A stretch of 64,000 bases of DNA from Pycnopodia helianthoides (lineage: Eukaryota > Echinodermata > Asteroidea > Forcipulatida > Asteriidae): positions 744,001 to 808,000 of the forward strand of contig CM063256.1 of NCBI GenBank assembly GCA_032158295.1. The letters run 5' to 3'. Shown piece after piece: positions 33,905-45,706 of the stretch. The position numbers were made by a program, and so were the translations under genes. Every line of letters begins with the position of its first letter. The first letter of the stretch is position 1. Below the pieces are notes generated by a model. The model searched no databases. It had not been told where the DNA came from and saw only the letters and a program-made list of their open reading frames with translations.

Positions 33905-34945
33905 CAATTCAATAAACTGATTTTGCTTTACATGGGATCAGGCATTTTATAACCACAATCAGAGTCTAGCAGTTTGGGTGTTGAGACACTACATGTATAT
34001 GGTGTTGGACTGAGGACTGCTCTAGTAAACTGATTATGCTTTACATGGGATCAGGCATACCACCATAATCAGAGTCCAACAGTTTGGTGTTGAGTTACTG
34101 AATGGTGTTGGATGGGCACTGCACTTGTAAACTGATTATGCTTTTACATGGGATCAGGCATACACCATAATCACAGTCCAACAGTTTTGGGTGTTGAGTT
34201 ACTGAATGGTGTTGGACTGGCACTGCACTCGTAAACTGATTATGCTTTACATGGGATCAGGCATACCACCATAATCAGAGTCCAACAGTTTGGGTGTTGA
34301 GTTACTGAATGGTGTTGGACTGGGCACTGCACTTGTAAACTGATTATGCTTTACATGGGATCAGGCATACCACCATAATCACAGTCCAACAGTTTGGGTG
34401 TTGAGTTACTGAATGGTGTTGGACTGGGCACTGCACTGTAAACTGATTATGCTTTACATGGGATCAGGCATACCACCATAATCAGAGTCCAACAGTTTGG
34501 GTGTTGAGTTACTGAATGGTGTTGGACTGGGCACTGCACTTGTAAATGATTATGCTTTACATGGGATCAGGCATACCACCATAATCACAGTCCAACAGTT
34601 TGGGTGTTGAGTTACTGAATGGTGTTGGACTGGGCACTGCACTCGTAAACTGATTATGCTCTACATGGGAGCAGGCATACCACCATAATCAGAGTCCAAC
34701 AGTTTGGGTGTTGAGTTACTGAATGGTGTTGGACTGGGCACTGCACTTGTAAACTGATTATGCTTTACATGGGAGCAGGCATACCACCATAATCAGAGTC
34801 CAACAGTTTGGGTGTTGGGTTGCTGTATGGTGTTGGACCGAGGACTGCACTTTAGACTAATAAACTGATTATCCTTTACATGGGATCAGGCATACCACCA
34901 TAATCTGAGTCCAACAGTTTGGGTGCTAGTCACCATGGTGTTGGA
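33905..34945. repeat. 104-bp satellite array 3' of RNF146
   Basis: About ten tandem units, each with aaactgattatgctttacat, gggatcaggcataccaccat, aatcagagtccaacagtttg and gaatggtgttggactgggca. The array begins about 120 bp after the RNF146 stop. A first AATAAA at 33911-33916 could serve as RNF146 polyadenylation signal and lies at the array edge. Confidence 0.9.
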
Positions 34946-36402
34946 TTTTGTTAGAGTGGAGAAAGATTCTAGTAAAGGATTTAAACATTATGTTATATCT
35001 CCCTCCCCCATAAACCCGCTAAAAAATGTATTGTTTTGCATGCAAAATGCTTCTGCCTTATAACAATATGAGTATGTGCAGTGAATTGTTAATATAATTA
35101 ATTTGGCAAAGGGATATTCAAGCATGGTTTGGTCATCAAAATCCGGCAGATAAAGGGCAAGGCCATTTTAATTTTGCAAAAGGAATTTCCATTTGAAATT
35201 CTTATAGTCTATAGGAAACTTTTGAAGGGGGAACCAAAGCCAAGACTAGGTCCTAACCCCTTTTCCAAACCTCGGCTTTGGCTCCGGCTCCGGCTCCGTC
35301 TTTAAGTCTATTGGAATATTTTGAAGGGGCAATGATCATGAATGATAAACACAACTGCAAACATAATAGAAAAAAACAACAACTCAACAGTGCTTGTCAA
35401 CATTGCAATTTAAATGAAGGTTTATTATAAAGGAATATAATACCAAAACATACACATGTGATTTAATGACAAATGCAAACTCCCTGAGATGGACAAAATC
35501 TATTTACATGAAACTTGGTCAATTTCCCTGATGAATGCTGTGAGTACAATAAGGTGTCTTTCAAAAAATCGTGAGCTAAAGGCAAAGTATACCTTTGGTT
35601 TTTGGTTTTTTGGTGTTTATCCTGTTAAAATGTTGATATTGTATACAATAAAACTAACTCTTTACAAATTTCATTTCAAAAGGTGACCACATTTTTGGGA
35701 TATCGTCGAAAATCTCAAGGGTTTGTGTCCATACAGGAGGAGTAATATGTAATTGGAATAAACAATCTCATCTGAGAAACGTTTCTTGCATGAAACATTC
35801 CTCAGATTGAAACGTTTTTGAATCCCTCTCGCTAAAACCACATTCCTTAAAATAGGAACCGTTTCTCAACATGTTATACATTATCAACAGCTGCAGTGCT
35901 TCTTACCAAGTAAGTTTTGACGGTCATTCATTTTTGGAGTAATTTACCAAAGGTGTACCCTGCCTTTCAGAAAAGTGGAATCATCTGTAAACTGGTGATG
36001 GATTAAAGTGTTAAAGATGCATCAAGGATTTCTGAACATTGAAGTATTCATTTTACGCCTTCCCTTACCATTTTAAATCTTTGTGTAGTCGATTTTGGAA
36101 GATAAATAAAATCTTAGAAAACAAGTAAATAATTTATATGTATAAAATTTAATATGTCAAATATTTATAAAGTCTTTGTGAAAGTTGGTGAAAAAATTAA
36201 TAGTGAGTTATTGTTAAACCATGAAATGAGTGAAAAAACAAAATATAAATTAAAACAAATTGGTGATGAGATTTGCATAAAACATTTACCAAAAATAATA
36301 TTAGAATGAGCCCTCTACAGAACAATAACAAGTGTAACCCAGTAGTAGAGACAATGCTTTCCTGTGTAATGTAAACCATACATTGCTTTTTTCAAGGAAA
36401 CT

Positions 36403-36648
36403 ATATGTGATGCGATCAAGCTAAATGAGTCTTTTGTCGGTAAATGCATTATTGAATAACAGGCCAAAATAGGTCGACAGGGGTCTACATTTCTATACAT
36501 CTCTTGGTGTTTCGACTTCCATAACTTTTGAACCAAAGGTGGTATCAACACGGGGTTTATCCCTAAAGCTGATCTTTCAAATAGATAAAAAAAACAAAAA
36601 TTGACAAGGGTCAACAAAAGACTCATTTAGCTTGATCGCATCACATAT
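36403..36648. mobile_element. 246-bp MITE with perfect 33-bp TIRs
   Basis: atatgtgatgcgatcaagct followed by aaatgagtctttt at the left is exactly inverted at the right end (aaaagactcattt then agcttgatcgcatcacatat). No ORF. I see only this copy in the window. Confidence 0.8.
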
Positions 36649-37010
36649 GAAAAATGCTAAAATATGAAATGATCAATTCTGAACATCTATTTTATGCCTT
36701 TCTGTTGATTAGACTAGAGCAAACCTCACTGCCTTTTGCTGCTGCTATGGGCATTTTTGTTAGACTTACTTTTTGCACTGGCAAATATCTCTATCAAAAG
36801 TTAACTGTGCTAAATGTCTAAAAATGTAATTGTAAGTAAACTTTTGAGGGTAAATAAACTTTTCATCTACAAATTGAATACTGTGTTAAGTGAGTGATAT
36901 TTCTTTTTTAGTGTTTACTTGATATAAAATCAATTAAAAGAAACAAAAAACAAAGCAAGACCATTGTTTGTGTGCCAATGTGGTTAATCTAATATAACTT
37001 TTATTATCCA

Positions 37011-37507
37011 GGGCCCAATTTCATAGAGCTGCTAAGCACAAAAATTTGCTTCACATGAAATTTCTTCATTGATAAAAACAGGATTACCAACCAAATTTCC
37101 ACGTGATTTTCAGGATAGGCAAACAACAGCTGAATACCAGTAACAGGCAATATGCAAACACTTGGAAATTTGGTTGGTAACCCTGTTTTTATATCAAGGA
37201 AGAAATTCATGCTAAGCAAATTTTTGTGCTTAGCAGCTCTATGAAATTGGGCCCTGGTGGAAATGAACTGGGCTCTGCTTACCGTAAGCAAAGAATCGGC
37301 GCTTGCGGAAGCAGGGAATTCCACGCTTACGTCAAGCGTATTTCACGGGTTAGCGGGGATTTTCGGCTTGTGCGCGTGCGTACTCCACGTTACTAGGCAT
37401 TCTACGCTTACACAGCTAGCGTAGAAATTCGGCGCTTGAACAGTAAGCGGAGAATGGTCACCGCAAGGCAGAATTCGGCGGTAAGCAGAGCCATGAAATT
37501 GGGCCCT
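37011..37507. mobile_element. Two adjoining palindromic MITEs
   Basis: 37011-37256 begins gggcccaatttcatagagct and ends agctctatgaaattgggccc. 37257-37507 starts with an inverted partner, gggctctgcttaccgtaagc, and ends gcagagccatgaaattgggc. The second subtype recurs, joined to the first, at 63300-63893. Confidence 0.6.
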
Positions 37508-38263
37508 GATCTGGGAAAGAATTGCAAAACACATTGAGTTGGCTGGCTCGTTCAGTCATCAGTCTAACTTCCAATCATCAAGGACTTTGGGCAATGCTGA
37601 GACAAAGGCCGGATCCGAATCAGGAGTTTCACGGTTACATGCGCCATCTTGTTAAAGAGGCAGATTTGTTTATTTCGAACATGCATTACCGCCTGCAAAA
37701 TGGCACTAGAACTTCAAGCACGCGTCCGAGTAGCAGACGGCATTGCGCGTTCGAAATAAACAAATCTGCCACTTGAACAAGATGGCGCATATAGCCATGA
37801 AGATGCTTATTGGGGGCTAAGCACAGATGGATCTTGATTTATAGGTTACCAGCTAAAATGATATTTGATGTGCATTGCTTGTGACTGGCCCCCACACCAA
37901 TTTGTACAGATAAGTACATTATGCAACTTTCTGAATTAAATGTTTCTATGAGAATCGGCCCTGGATGATTACTGTGCAGTATGGAAACATAAGCTGGCAA
38001 ATGTGAACAAGCAACTGGAAGTATACCTAATAAACATCAGCCACCTTGGTCTTATTCCCTACATGCATTTATACTAATACACAGTTTATCAATATTATAT
38101 GAAAAGGGGGCCAGACTATTTGCCCTTTCAGCCTCGGTTTGATTGCAATACATATCGATGAAAGAAAACCAAGATGGCTGAACCATGGTAAACGTCTATT
38201 GAGTATCCTCATCGGGTCTTTTTGAAAGACAAACAAAAAAGAAACCTGACTGAAATCCTGCTC

Positions 38264-38572
38264 TTAGCTTTTGACCGATTTTGGTGTCTTTGACCGTGAT
38301 GACTTGGCTGATCCTTTCGGCAGATCGCCCCCCAGTGACTTCTTTTTCCCATCTGCAACACCGCTCTTGATGCTGGCAGTTTTATTCTTTGCCGGTACAC
38401 GGGGCGGGGACTTGGTGCGTGGAGGTGGGCCGAGGGCGGCAGGGCGTGGTAGGGCAGTTTTCTCAAAGTAGTAATCCAGATCCTCTTGGACCTCCTCTAC
38501 CTGGGCCTGAAGAAGCCGCTCTGTGTAGTTTCCTTGAAGGTTCACTGCCTCCTTAATCACTTGGGAAAGATT
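38264..38572 (-). CDS. C8orf74: C8orf74-like exon 5 (terminal)
   Basis: 102 codons and a stop (38266-38264), residues 218-319. Begins NLSQVIKEAVNLQGNYTERL, then VEEVQEDLDYYFEKT and a Pro/Lys/Ser-rich basic tail. Acceptor tttccccag. Confidence 0.8.
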   Translation of the reverse strand, partial: NLSQVIKEAVNLQGNYTERLLQAQVEEVQEDLDYYFEKTALPRPAALGPPPRTKSPPRVPAKNKTASIKSGVADGKKKSLGGDLPKGSAKSSRSKTPKSVKS

Positions 38573-41500
38573 CTGGGGAAAGAAATTTACACCTTTGTAA
38601 GAAGTTGGAAATCAAATATTTACTCATCTTCTGTGGTCTTACTATACCACTCATGCATCTTCTTACAGATAATCAAATCGTGTACTGAAAAAAATTAATT
38701 AATTTGGGGTTGAACAAAGAAAAATTGACAAAAGCAGGATTTGAACCGCGGCCTTCAGATTAATGTGCCGGCACTCTACCAAATTGAGCTATCTAGCCCT
38801 ATGTTTGCAGTCTCCCTATTTTGTCAGTATCTTTGTTCTGGGGTGTCAGTCAGAAGCCATTACAACCTGTAACTGCCGTATAGCCAGGGATCACACCCAA
38901 GTTTACAATACAACCAGGGAAGCAGCAGGAGAGGGATCACCTTAAGGAGAATGTGATTTTTAACTTAGAATATAAAGTTAAAAAAAACAAAAAAACCTTA
39001 CATTATTCATTTTGGTTTAAAAATTGACTAAAAGCCAGATATAAACCTGTGACCTCCAGATTTCTCCGGCATTCTACCAACTGAGCCATCTAGCCTAATA
39101 TTGGCGGTCTCCCTATGTAACCAAATATTTAGTAAGCAAAACTGTATTTAATCACAAAACAAGATTTAGTGTCAGATGTGCTTATTCACAATGCCTTCTA
39201 TCATTAATCTACCTCATTCTTGACAACTGGGACCTTTTAAGAAATGTTTGTTGCACAACACATGGGACCTAGGCTTTACGTCCCATCCGAAGGATGAAGT
39301 AATAATGGTTAAGTGTCTTGCTTAAGGACACAAGTGTCATGACCGGGACTCGAACCCACACCCTGCTGATCAGAAACACCAGAGCTTGAGTCCGGTACTC
39401 TTATCCACTGGCCAAAACACGCCACTTTGTACTTGAACCTCTTGTAATTCTTAAGAACTACATTAACCAATTCAATCACAGTTACAAGAGACTCCAGGGC
39501 TCGATTTCACAAAGTAAAGATTCATCTCAACATGAGTTGTCCACATCGCCATGGTGATTTGTATTGTGACATCACATTTTGCTTAGCAGTTAAGACTGAT
39601 ACACAGTTAAGATCAGTCTTAGCTCTTTGTGAAATCGACCCCTGGTAGTCAAGAACCAACCAAACAAAAATGCTTACCTCTCGTTCAATTGGTACCTCAG
39701 AGTTATTTAGAAGAGAGAGAGGTTTTTCTGAGCCAGGTTCCTGTTGGAGTAAGTTTTCTTTCTCAGCCTGAAGGACCTCCATCCTTGCCTGCTCTTCAGT
39801 CTCTATAGAAGCTAGCCTCTGGTCGTACTCCCAGATGTGATTAGGTTTGCTCTCCTGTCAAATGCCAAAATGGAAGTTATTAAAGGGGCTGTGTCGTCAT
39901 GATCAAACAAGGCTTGTGGCTGTACAAGGAATTATGAACTCTCACCCAGTTACTGCACGTGCGTGCTCTCCTGCTCCGTATTGTCTATATGGAGAGTGTG
40001 TGCGCGTGTAGTGACTTGGTGAGAGTTTATAATTCCATGTTCAGCCACATGCCTGCTTTGATCTTGACGACATAGCCCCTTTAATGCAAGTGACATTCTT
40101 TACAAAATTGCTGGTTTAACAACTAAGGTGACTTATATCAGTGGAATGCTATTACAAGAAAGTACAGACTTGGATTCTTTACTGCTTTCCAAAGGATTGA
40201 TGATTTTTCATTGTCAGTGCAAACAATTTTGTGGGGTATCATGACCGAGCGGTTTAGAGCATCAGATTCAAGTTGTGGTGGTTAAGTCATCGGGATGTGG
40301 GTTCGAATCCCGGTCATAACACTTGTATCCTTGAGCAAGATGCTTTACTATAATTGCTTCTCTTCACCCAGGGGTATAAATGGGTACCTGTGAGAATAGA
40401 GGTTGACATTGTGTTTAAAAAAGCCCTCGAATTGCCACGGCAGCCTGGGGCTGTATACTCCCCAGGGAGCTGAGACAGAGTACAGGAATGCTATTGGCCC
40501 AATGACCAGGGCATGCACTAATGTAAAGCGCATTGATCTGTTATTGTAAAATGTGCTGGATAAGAACTAGTTGTTATTATTATTAATTTGTATCTACAAC
40601 ATAAACAGCCTTCATACGAAATGCAAGTTGAAACTACAACATCAATGATGTTTATAAAATATCCTAGGATGGACAAACAATTCCATTGGTGCCTTTTTTT
40701 TAGCATGGAGACGCTTTTTGCAAGTTGACATTATGACAAAATTCAGAGACACTTCTTTTGGCACTGCCATCGAGAACCCTTACCTTGAGCTCAAATACAT
40801 CTGGTGGGGTTTCCACATTTAACTCATGTTGAGTTACCATCGGTGAACGTGGTTTAGTAAAGACAAACTGATACAGCTTGTAGTGCCTCATGAACGTTGC
40901 AAAGAAATGACCTGTGAAGATCTTCAGATTCTTATCTGAGATACGACCTTCATGGGCATACTCTAAGGATTTCTGTTGATATAGCTGGATAGCACAACTA
41001 AGTGGTTGACCTGAATATAAAGAATAATAAAGAAATTACAATATTAATAAAATGAAACCTTCAGGGAAATGGTCCAAGTGATCTACATTGCAGTTCATGT
41101 GGTTTTCAGGCATTGCATGGTGAGGTATCAATGTATATTTGGTTTGCGGTAACACTATGTGTATATCTACTTTGCTGTGTAGTTAATGTTCTCTAGAGAA
41201 CTTGTTTTGCTATTTATTCTACTGCAGCAGAGTAGATTTATGGAACTCGGGAGACTTCTCAGTTCTGAAAAGAACTGTCTGCTTATTAACTACTACCTGG
41301 GCGGAAGGTAGGAAAATCGGCCCAGACTACTACTTTCACTTAGTGGATCGAGGGGACTTCTCGTTATTAACTTCACTGCCGCGGAGTGAGTTTTTATTTG
41401 GTCTCAACGTTTCAACTAGCTGCTACTTCCAGCTCCAAAGATGTCTCTTTATAATTTTACTGAAAAATCGCTCATTCATCATTCAAAAGCATAGTGTCTA

Positions 41501-44500
41501 TATAAATGACAAGACTAAGAAAAATAGCTCAAAGCATTTCCTGCGTGCCTTCGGGTAATCTTTGGAGCCACGTAGAGTGAAGTGGGCATGGCATAGAGTG
41601 GATTTACGTAACACACATGAACATTTCATTTCGTTGATTAATTCTGGTTGTGAAGCCAAGGATGCTCAGAAAAGGGGAACTTAATCACTATACTAGCCAT
41701 GAACCCCATGGGGAGAAGACAATGAAAGGAGTTTCAGTTTTATACGTGGGAAGAAAACCCCAGAGAAATATTCCAGGGAAAACCTTCAAAATCAGGTAGG
41801 GAATAAAAACCCATTCCACATAGTGCCCCCGATTCGATTGGAACCTGGGTCCATAGGTGGAAGGTGGGGAAAGATCCCGCTTGGGATGTTCATCTGCGAG
41901 GTTACTGGCCCAGTGAATCGTGGCGTGTCGTGGCCGAGCCGATAAGAGCGCCGGACTCAAGCTCTGGTGTTTCTGTTCAGCAGAGTGTGGATCCTTAAGC
42001 AAGACACTTAACCATTATTGCTGCGTCCTTTCGGATGGGACGTAAAGCCGTTGGTCCTGTGTGTTGTGTAATGAACCCAGTGCACTTATCAAAAAGAGAA
42101 GGGGTTTGCCCTGGTGTTCCTGGTTTGATTGGCAGCATATTGCGCAACAGCACCTTGTAAACCATTTCATGGTGCTATGTAAAGGAATAGGTCTAGTACT
42201 TCAAAAACGTAGCTCCACAATACCTTGCAAGAAAATACTGAATGTTGATTGTAAAGCGCACTAGAGAAATAAGTATTAAAGGAACATTACAGAATTGGTT
42301 TTTTGCTAACAAAACAGTTGCTGGCAGTGTAAGCACTTTATGTAATCCACCATATACATAAACTGACAAACCTGTAGAAGTTTGAGACCGATCGGCCATC
42401 TGGGTCATGAGAAAATAGTGAAAAACCGATTACACATTTGCATGAAATCATATAGATTCAACAAGTGAATAAAACGCTCACTGAGCGATAAACTCCAATC
42501 GGAAAATTGGTTTATTCATTTCTCATCAAATATGGCATTTCAGACAGAAATATTTCGAGGGATGTTTTCTACTATCATCATCATTAGACCGTGTAAGTTT
42601 TATGTAAATCTGTGATCAAAAAGTATATTTAACAAGTTTTTTTCTTACCAATTCTGTAACGTATCTTTAAAGGTATTGTACACTTTTGGTAACAGCTCAA
42701 AATCAGTGTCCACATTTTGTGTGATTAAACATATGCATGAACAAACAAACCTGTGAAAGTTTGAGCTAAATTGGTCATCGAGGTCACAAGAAAATAGTGA
42801 AAAGAGATCTTATGTGTTTTCTGTTTTTTCAAATTATCGCGCGTGATAATTACTATTGATTTACTCGTTTCTCAGAAACGATAGCATTTTAGGCAGAAAT
42901 ATTTTAAGGAACCCTTTCTACCATTACTTACTTTAAACCATGTAAGTTATGTGTGAATCTGTGAACATTGTGTTTTTCGATCTTACCAATAGTGTACAGG
43001 GCCTTTAATTATTATGCGCTATAAATCGAATGTTATTATTATTGTTATTATTTCAACCAATACTCACCCATAGTTTGTTCCTGTATCTCCTTAGCCAAGT
43101 CCACAATGCTGCATACCTGTAGCCAAGGGAATCCATGATCCACAGCGAACATGAGTGTGTCATACAGGTAATCTAATAGTATAGATTCTCTCATATTGGT
43201 GTCATCCTTCAGATCAATATCCCACTGTAGATACTGTGCCAGCATTAGACATCCTTGCTGCTTCTACAGATTGGGAAAGAAAGACAGGAGGATGTGAATA
43301 TTGTAAACTTTTGTAAATTAATCGTGAGCTACTTGCAAAGCGTGAGTGCGTGCGCGATTAGTTTCTTTTTAGGAATAAAAGACATTTTGATTTAGAAAAT
43401 TATTAATAACAAAGATTGGGATAAAATACAGGGATGTTAGAAAGAGAGGAGAGTAGGGGAGTGATCGTTAGAAGGAGCGGAGCACTGACCGAAAAAACCT
43501 TGTCACCAAATATCAATCCATCGGTGTATTGTCGTCAACTTATTTCTTGTATTTGTAATTGTAGTCACTCGATTATAATTCCGCATGGAGAAAACCAGAA
43601 CCCATGAACCAGGAGAGTTTCTAACCATAACCCTACACTTTGTACACATGTTTCAAAGTAGGTGTGCATAATATCAGAAGTCTATCAGATACAAAATGTG
43701 TGTTCACTAGAGAAGTCTATCAGATACAAAATGTGTGTTCACTAGTATCAACCATGCCTAGCTGTGGCCTGTGGTAACCGCAGCCCCACTTTTTTACTAC
43801 ATGTAACTAGTTATTTAAAACATTCCGTCTGACATTTTTGGGTTGGTCAGGGCTCAAACTTTAGATCAAGAATGGACCGCAGGCCCGAGGCCAGTGATTT
43901 TAGCGTTGGGCCAGTAAACTCATGACAGGACAAGCCAGGCGGTCTTGTGTTTTTCAATTCAATAACAATACCTGTACCTCGCTCTGTAACATCTTGAACA
44001 GAAACAAATTATGTTCAAATGTTGACTTTGAGTCTAATTTAAAAATACCTTTCAATTCTATTGAGTTATAAACGACTGAAATATACTTAATATTTACCCT
44101 TAAAGAAAAAAAGAGGTAAATCTTCTCTTACATGTCTAAAGCATTATAAACCATGGAAGGAAGACTTTTCTTAGTTTGAATCTGGTCTTGTAAAATTATT
44201 TCTGGTCCAGTAAACATTTTGAGATACAAGTCCTGTGATCTTGTAGATTTTCCCCAAATTCTGTAGAACCTAATGGACATTTGGGTGATAACAGAGTAAG
44301 AAGTGTAAAGAATAATGATACACAAGCAAATCCAAGTAAAAAAATAGCATCATCATCTTCATCATCCCACTGAAGGGCCTTCCCGCAAAAAAACCTCAAA
44401 GACTGAGGTCTACATGTTGTATACATTTTATGTTAATACTCTGTGTTAGATTGAAAACCTGATTAATACTTCTTCAAATGATGTTGAAGCCAACTTGGTT

Positions 44501-45390
44501 TTTGCCGTTTTGTTTTTTGCATATGCCTACAAAAATGCTGCCTGCAGATAGCGCTACCCAGTGAACCACTGCACAAATTTCTGATGTTCCCACCACAGGG
44601 CATAAATGACTAGAACGAATGGACGAATGGACGAGTAGGATGTTTGTAAAATCTGCCAGCCACACAAGCATGACAAATATCACGACAAGTTCAACTTATT
44701 ATACGACTTGTCTTTACAATGACAATGGGCATTGCCAACCACTAACAAACATTCAGAGTAATCAGACATTACGTTTGGAAATCCCAGACATGAAAGTTTT
44801 GTGCAACTTTGTATGAAAATTTTGTAAAAAGAGGAAACTGCCAAGCACTCAAAATTTGGTAACGTATTTTTCAGTGTTTAATTCTAATCTGTGGCACCAG
44901 CAAAATTTATCAGAAGGAGTTAATCAGGAGTGCAGTACACTGACTTACTTAGTACTTACTTACTACTTTTACTTATCCGTATTTATCACTACGACTACGT
45001 ATGACTAAGACTCACTAGAGTGAAGGAGTTCGCCCCAGTGTTTCTGCAGTGCACCTACAGTGAGGCTGCACTTCAAAGGGAGAAGAGAAGAGAAGAGCCA
45101 GCTCTGTCCATGAGGCTCCATGATCTGTTTGAGTCTGACTCTGTAGTGATAGTCAGTGACATCATATATCAGTCAATGTCAGTCATCAGCAGAAAAGTTG
45201 CATGCCTGAAATCCTCCCGAAATCACTGATTGAGTAATCAGTTTATGCCCAGAAACATGCAAATTAATCTTCTATATCTAAATTTACAATATATTAATCA
45301 AAACACTTATGAGAAAGTTAAACAATATAATAAATTTACCGGTAATGAGGCCACTCGTTGTGCTTCGGTTTGTGTCATGGACGTCGCCAT
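38264..45390 (-). CDS. C8orf74: C8orf74-like protein (gene span)
   Basis: Five exons with GT..AG borders and matching phases (45390-45340, 43263-43068, 41010-40784, 39854-39678, 38572-38264) total 960 nt and encode 319 residues; human C8orf74 is about 294. The resemblance rests on RESILLDYLYDTLMFAVDHG, FPWLQVCSIVDLAKEI and the later MRHYKLYQFVFTKPRSP. The C-terminal third is helical and glutamate-rich, then Pro/Lys/Ser-rich (SPPRVPAKNK). No signal peptide or membrane segment. The human protein is reported mainly in testis and its function is not established, so I assign none. Identification is from memory of the human protein and should be confirmed by alignment. Confidence 0.7.
38720..38945 (-). 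mobile_element. tRNA-related SINE
   Basis: Minus strand: gatccctggctatacggcag, then gggctagatagctcaatttg (A-box-like) and gcggttcaaatcctgc (B-box-like). Same family as 24440-24600; another tRNA-like head lies at about 39030-39115. It lies in the C8orf74-like intron 4. Confidence 0.55.
39238..39418 (-). mobile_element. Truncated tRNA-derived SINE
   Basis: Contains the reverse of gtccgg...gagcaccg heads: ggactcgaacccacaccctg and gatcagaaacaccagagctt, with ctttacgtcccatccgaagg. Shorter than 17325-17613 but the same family. Confidence 0.65.
39497..39642. mobile_element. 146-bp palindromic MITE
   Basis: Ends agggctcgatttcacaaagt and agctctttgtgaaatcgacc are inverted. The uninterrupted relative of the outer element at 11446-12160. 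Confidence 0.65.
39678..39854 (-). CDS. C8orf74: C8orf74-like exon 4
   Basis: 59 codons, phase 0, residues 159-217: ESKPNHIWEYDQRLASIETE, EQARMEVLQAEKENLLQQEP. Charged and probably helical. Acceptor catttgacag, donor gtaagc. Confidence 0.78.
40230..40586 (+). mobile_element. tRNA-derived SINE
   Basis: Head tatcatgaccgagcggttta, then ggttcgaatcccggtcataa, body ttctcttcacccaggggtat, tail ttgttattattattaa. Full-length relative of 18357-18714 in the opposite orientation. Confidence 0.75.
40784..41010 (-). CDS. C8orf74: C8orf74-like exon 3
   Basis: 227 nt, residues 83-158: QPLSCAIQLYQQKSLEYAHE, then MRHYKLYQFVFTKPRSPMVT. Acceptor tatattcag, donor gtaagg. The RHYKLYQ motif is what best matches human C8orf74. 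Confidence 0.8.
42276..42670. mobile_element. piggyBac-type MITE, copy 3
   Basis: Opposite orientation to the copy at 8474. TTAA at 42276-42279 and 42667-42670. Inverted ends aaggaacattacagaattgg and ccaattctgtaacgtatctt; the right end has two substitutions. Confidence 0.85.
42667..43008. mobile_element. TTAA-flanked MITE, GTACACTATTGGTAA family
   Basis: Starts ttaaaggtattgtacacttt and ends agtgtacagggcctttaa. It shares the TTAA at 42667-42670 with the preceding MITE. The relative at 63489-63851 is in the opposite arrangement of arms. Confidence 0.75.
43068..43263 (-). CDS. C8orf74: C8orf74-like exon 2
   Basis: 196 nt, residues 18-82: KQQGCLMLAQYLQWDIDLKD, DTNMRESILLDYLYDTLMFA, VDHGFPWLQVCSIVDLAKEI. 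Acceptor aatctgtag, donor gtgagt. Confidence 0.82.
43672..43745. repeat. 37-bp direct duplication
   Basis: gaagtctatcagatacaaaa then tgtgtgttcactag occurs twice in tandem in the C8orf74-like intron 1. Recent duplication or assembly artefact. Confidence 0.7.
45340..45390 (-). CDS. C8orf74: C8orf74-like exon 1 (start codon)
   Basis: 17 codons, MATSMTQTEAQRVASLP, with start context aagATGG and donor gtaaat directly after 45340. It joins exon 2 in phase 0. A more upstream in-frame ATG exists at 45510, but the near-consensus context and the mini-element upstream favour 45390. Confidence 0.65.
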
Positions 45391-45573
45391 CTTGAATTTG
45401 TTGCTAAGGTCACGAAGGTCATGAAGGTAGCAACTGTGTTGCAACCTCGGTCTCATGAGCAGTGCGCTATTTCGCCCCCACTCCACCTTCGCATTCAAAG
45501 AAAGCATCAACAGAGAGTCGAGGATCGATCAAACACCCATGGGAACAAGGTGATGCTGACTGCACGTCTATAT

Positions 45574-45706
45574 AGACTTGTGGACAAGTCGTTAAATGTC
45601 TATTGCGGTGACAGGGAAATGGTTCTCTCGCAACTCGCGATACTGTCTTATCCGCGCGAGACTTACTGCCCTGGCGACAGCCATTTAACGACTCGAACAC
45701 AAGTCT
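45574..45706. mobile_element. Foldback element upstream of the C8orf74-like start
   Basis: agacttgtggacaagtcgtt at the left and aacgactcgaacacaagtct at the right are inverted. The interior arms tgacagggaaatgg / ccctggcgacagccat also pair. It ends 184 bp upstream of the start codon and may sit in the promoter. Confidence 0.65.

Larger units (their letters stand above)
34946..38263. other. Intergenic region RNF146 / C8orf74-like
   Basis: No exon can be supported. It contains a mini-element fragment at 35581-35970 (caaaaggtgaccacattttt, accaaaggtgtaccctgcct), a MITE with perfect inverted ends at 36403-36648, adjacent palindromic elements at 37011-37256 and 37257-37507, and a palindrome at about 37640-37800. 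Confidence 0.6.
41926..43051 (+). mobile_element. SINE split by two TTAA MITEs
   Basis: The SINE head gtcgtggccgagccgataag starts at 41926, runs to 42275 (gagaaataagta) and resumes at 43009 with attatgcgctataaatcgaa, then (TTATTA)n. The intervening DNA is two MITEs placed end to end. The SINE tail ends about 11 bp from the donor of C8orf74-like exon 2. Confidence 0.7.

Noticed and set aside
45020..45229. 69-codon plus-strand frame near the C8orf74-like promoter
   Set aside because: No motif or splice context; overlaps simple agaag repeats.
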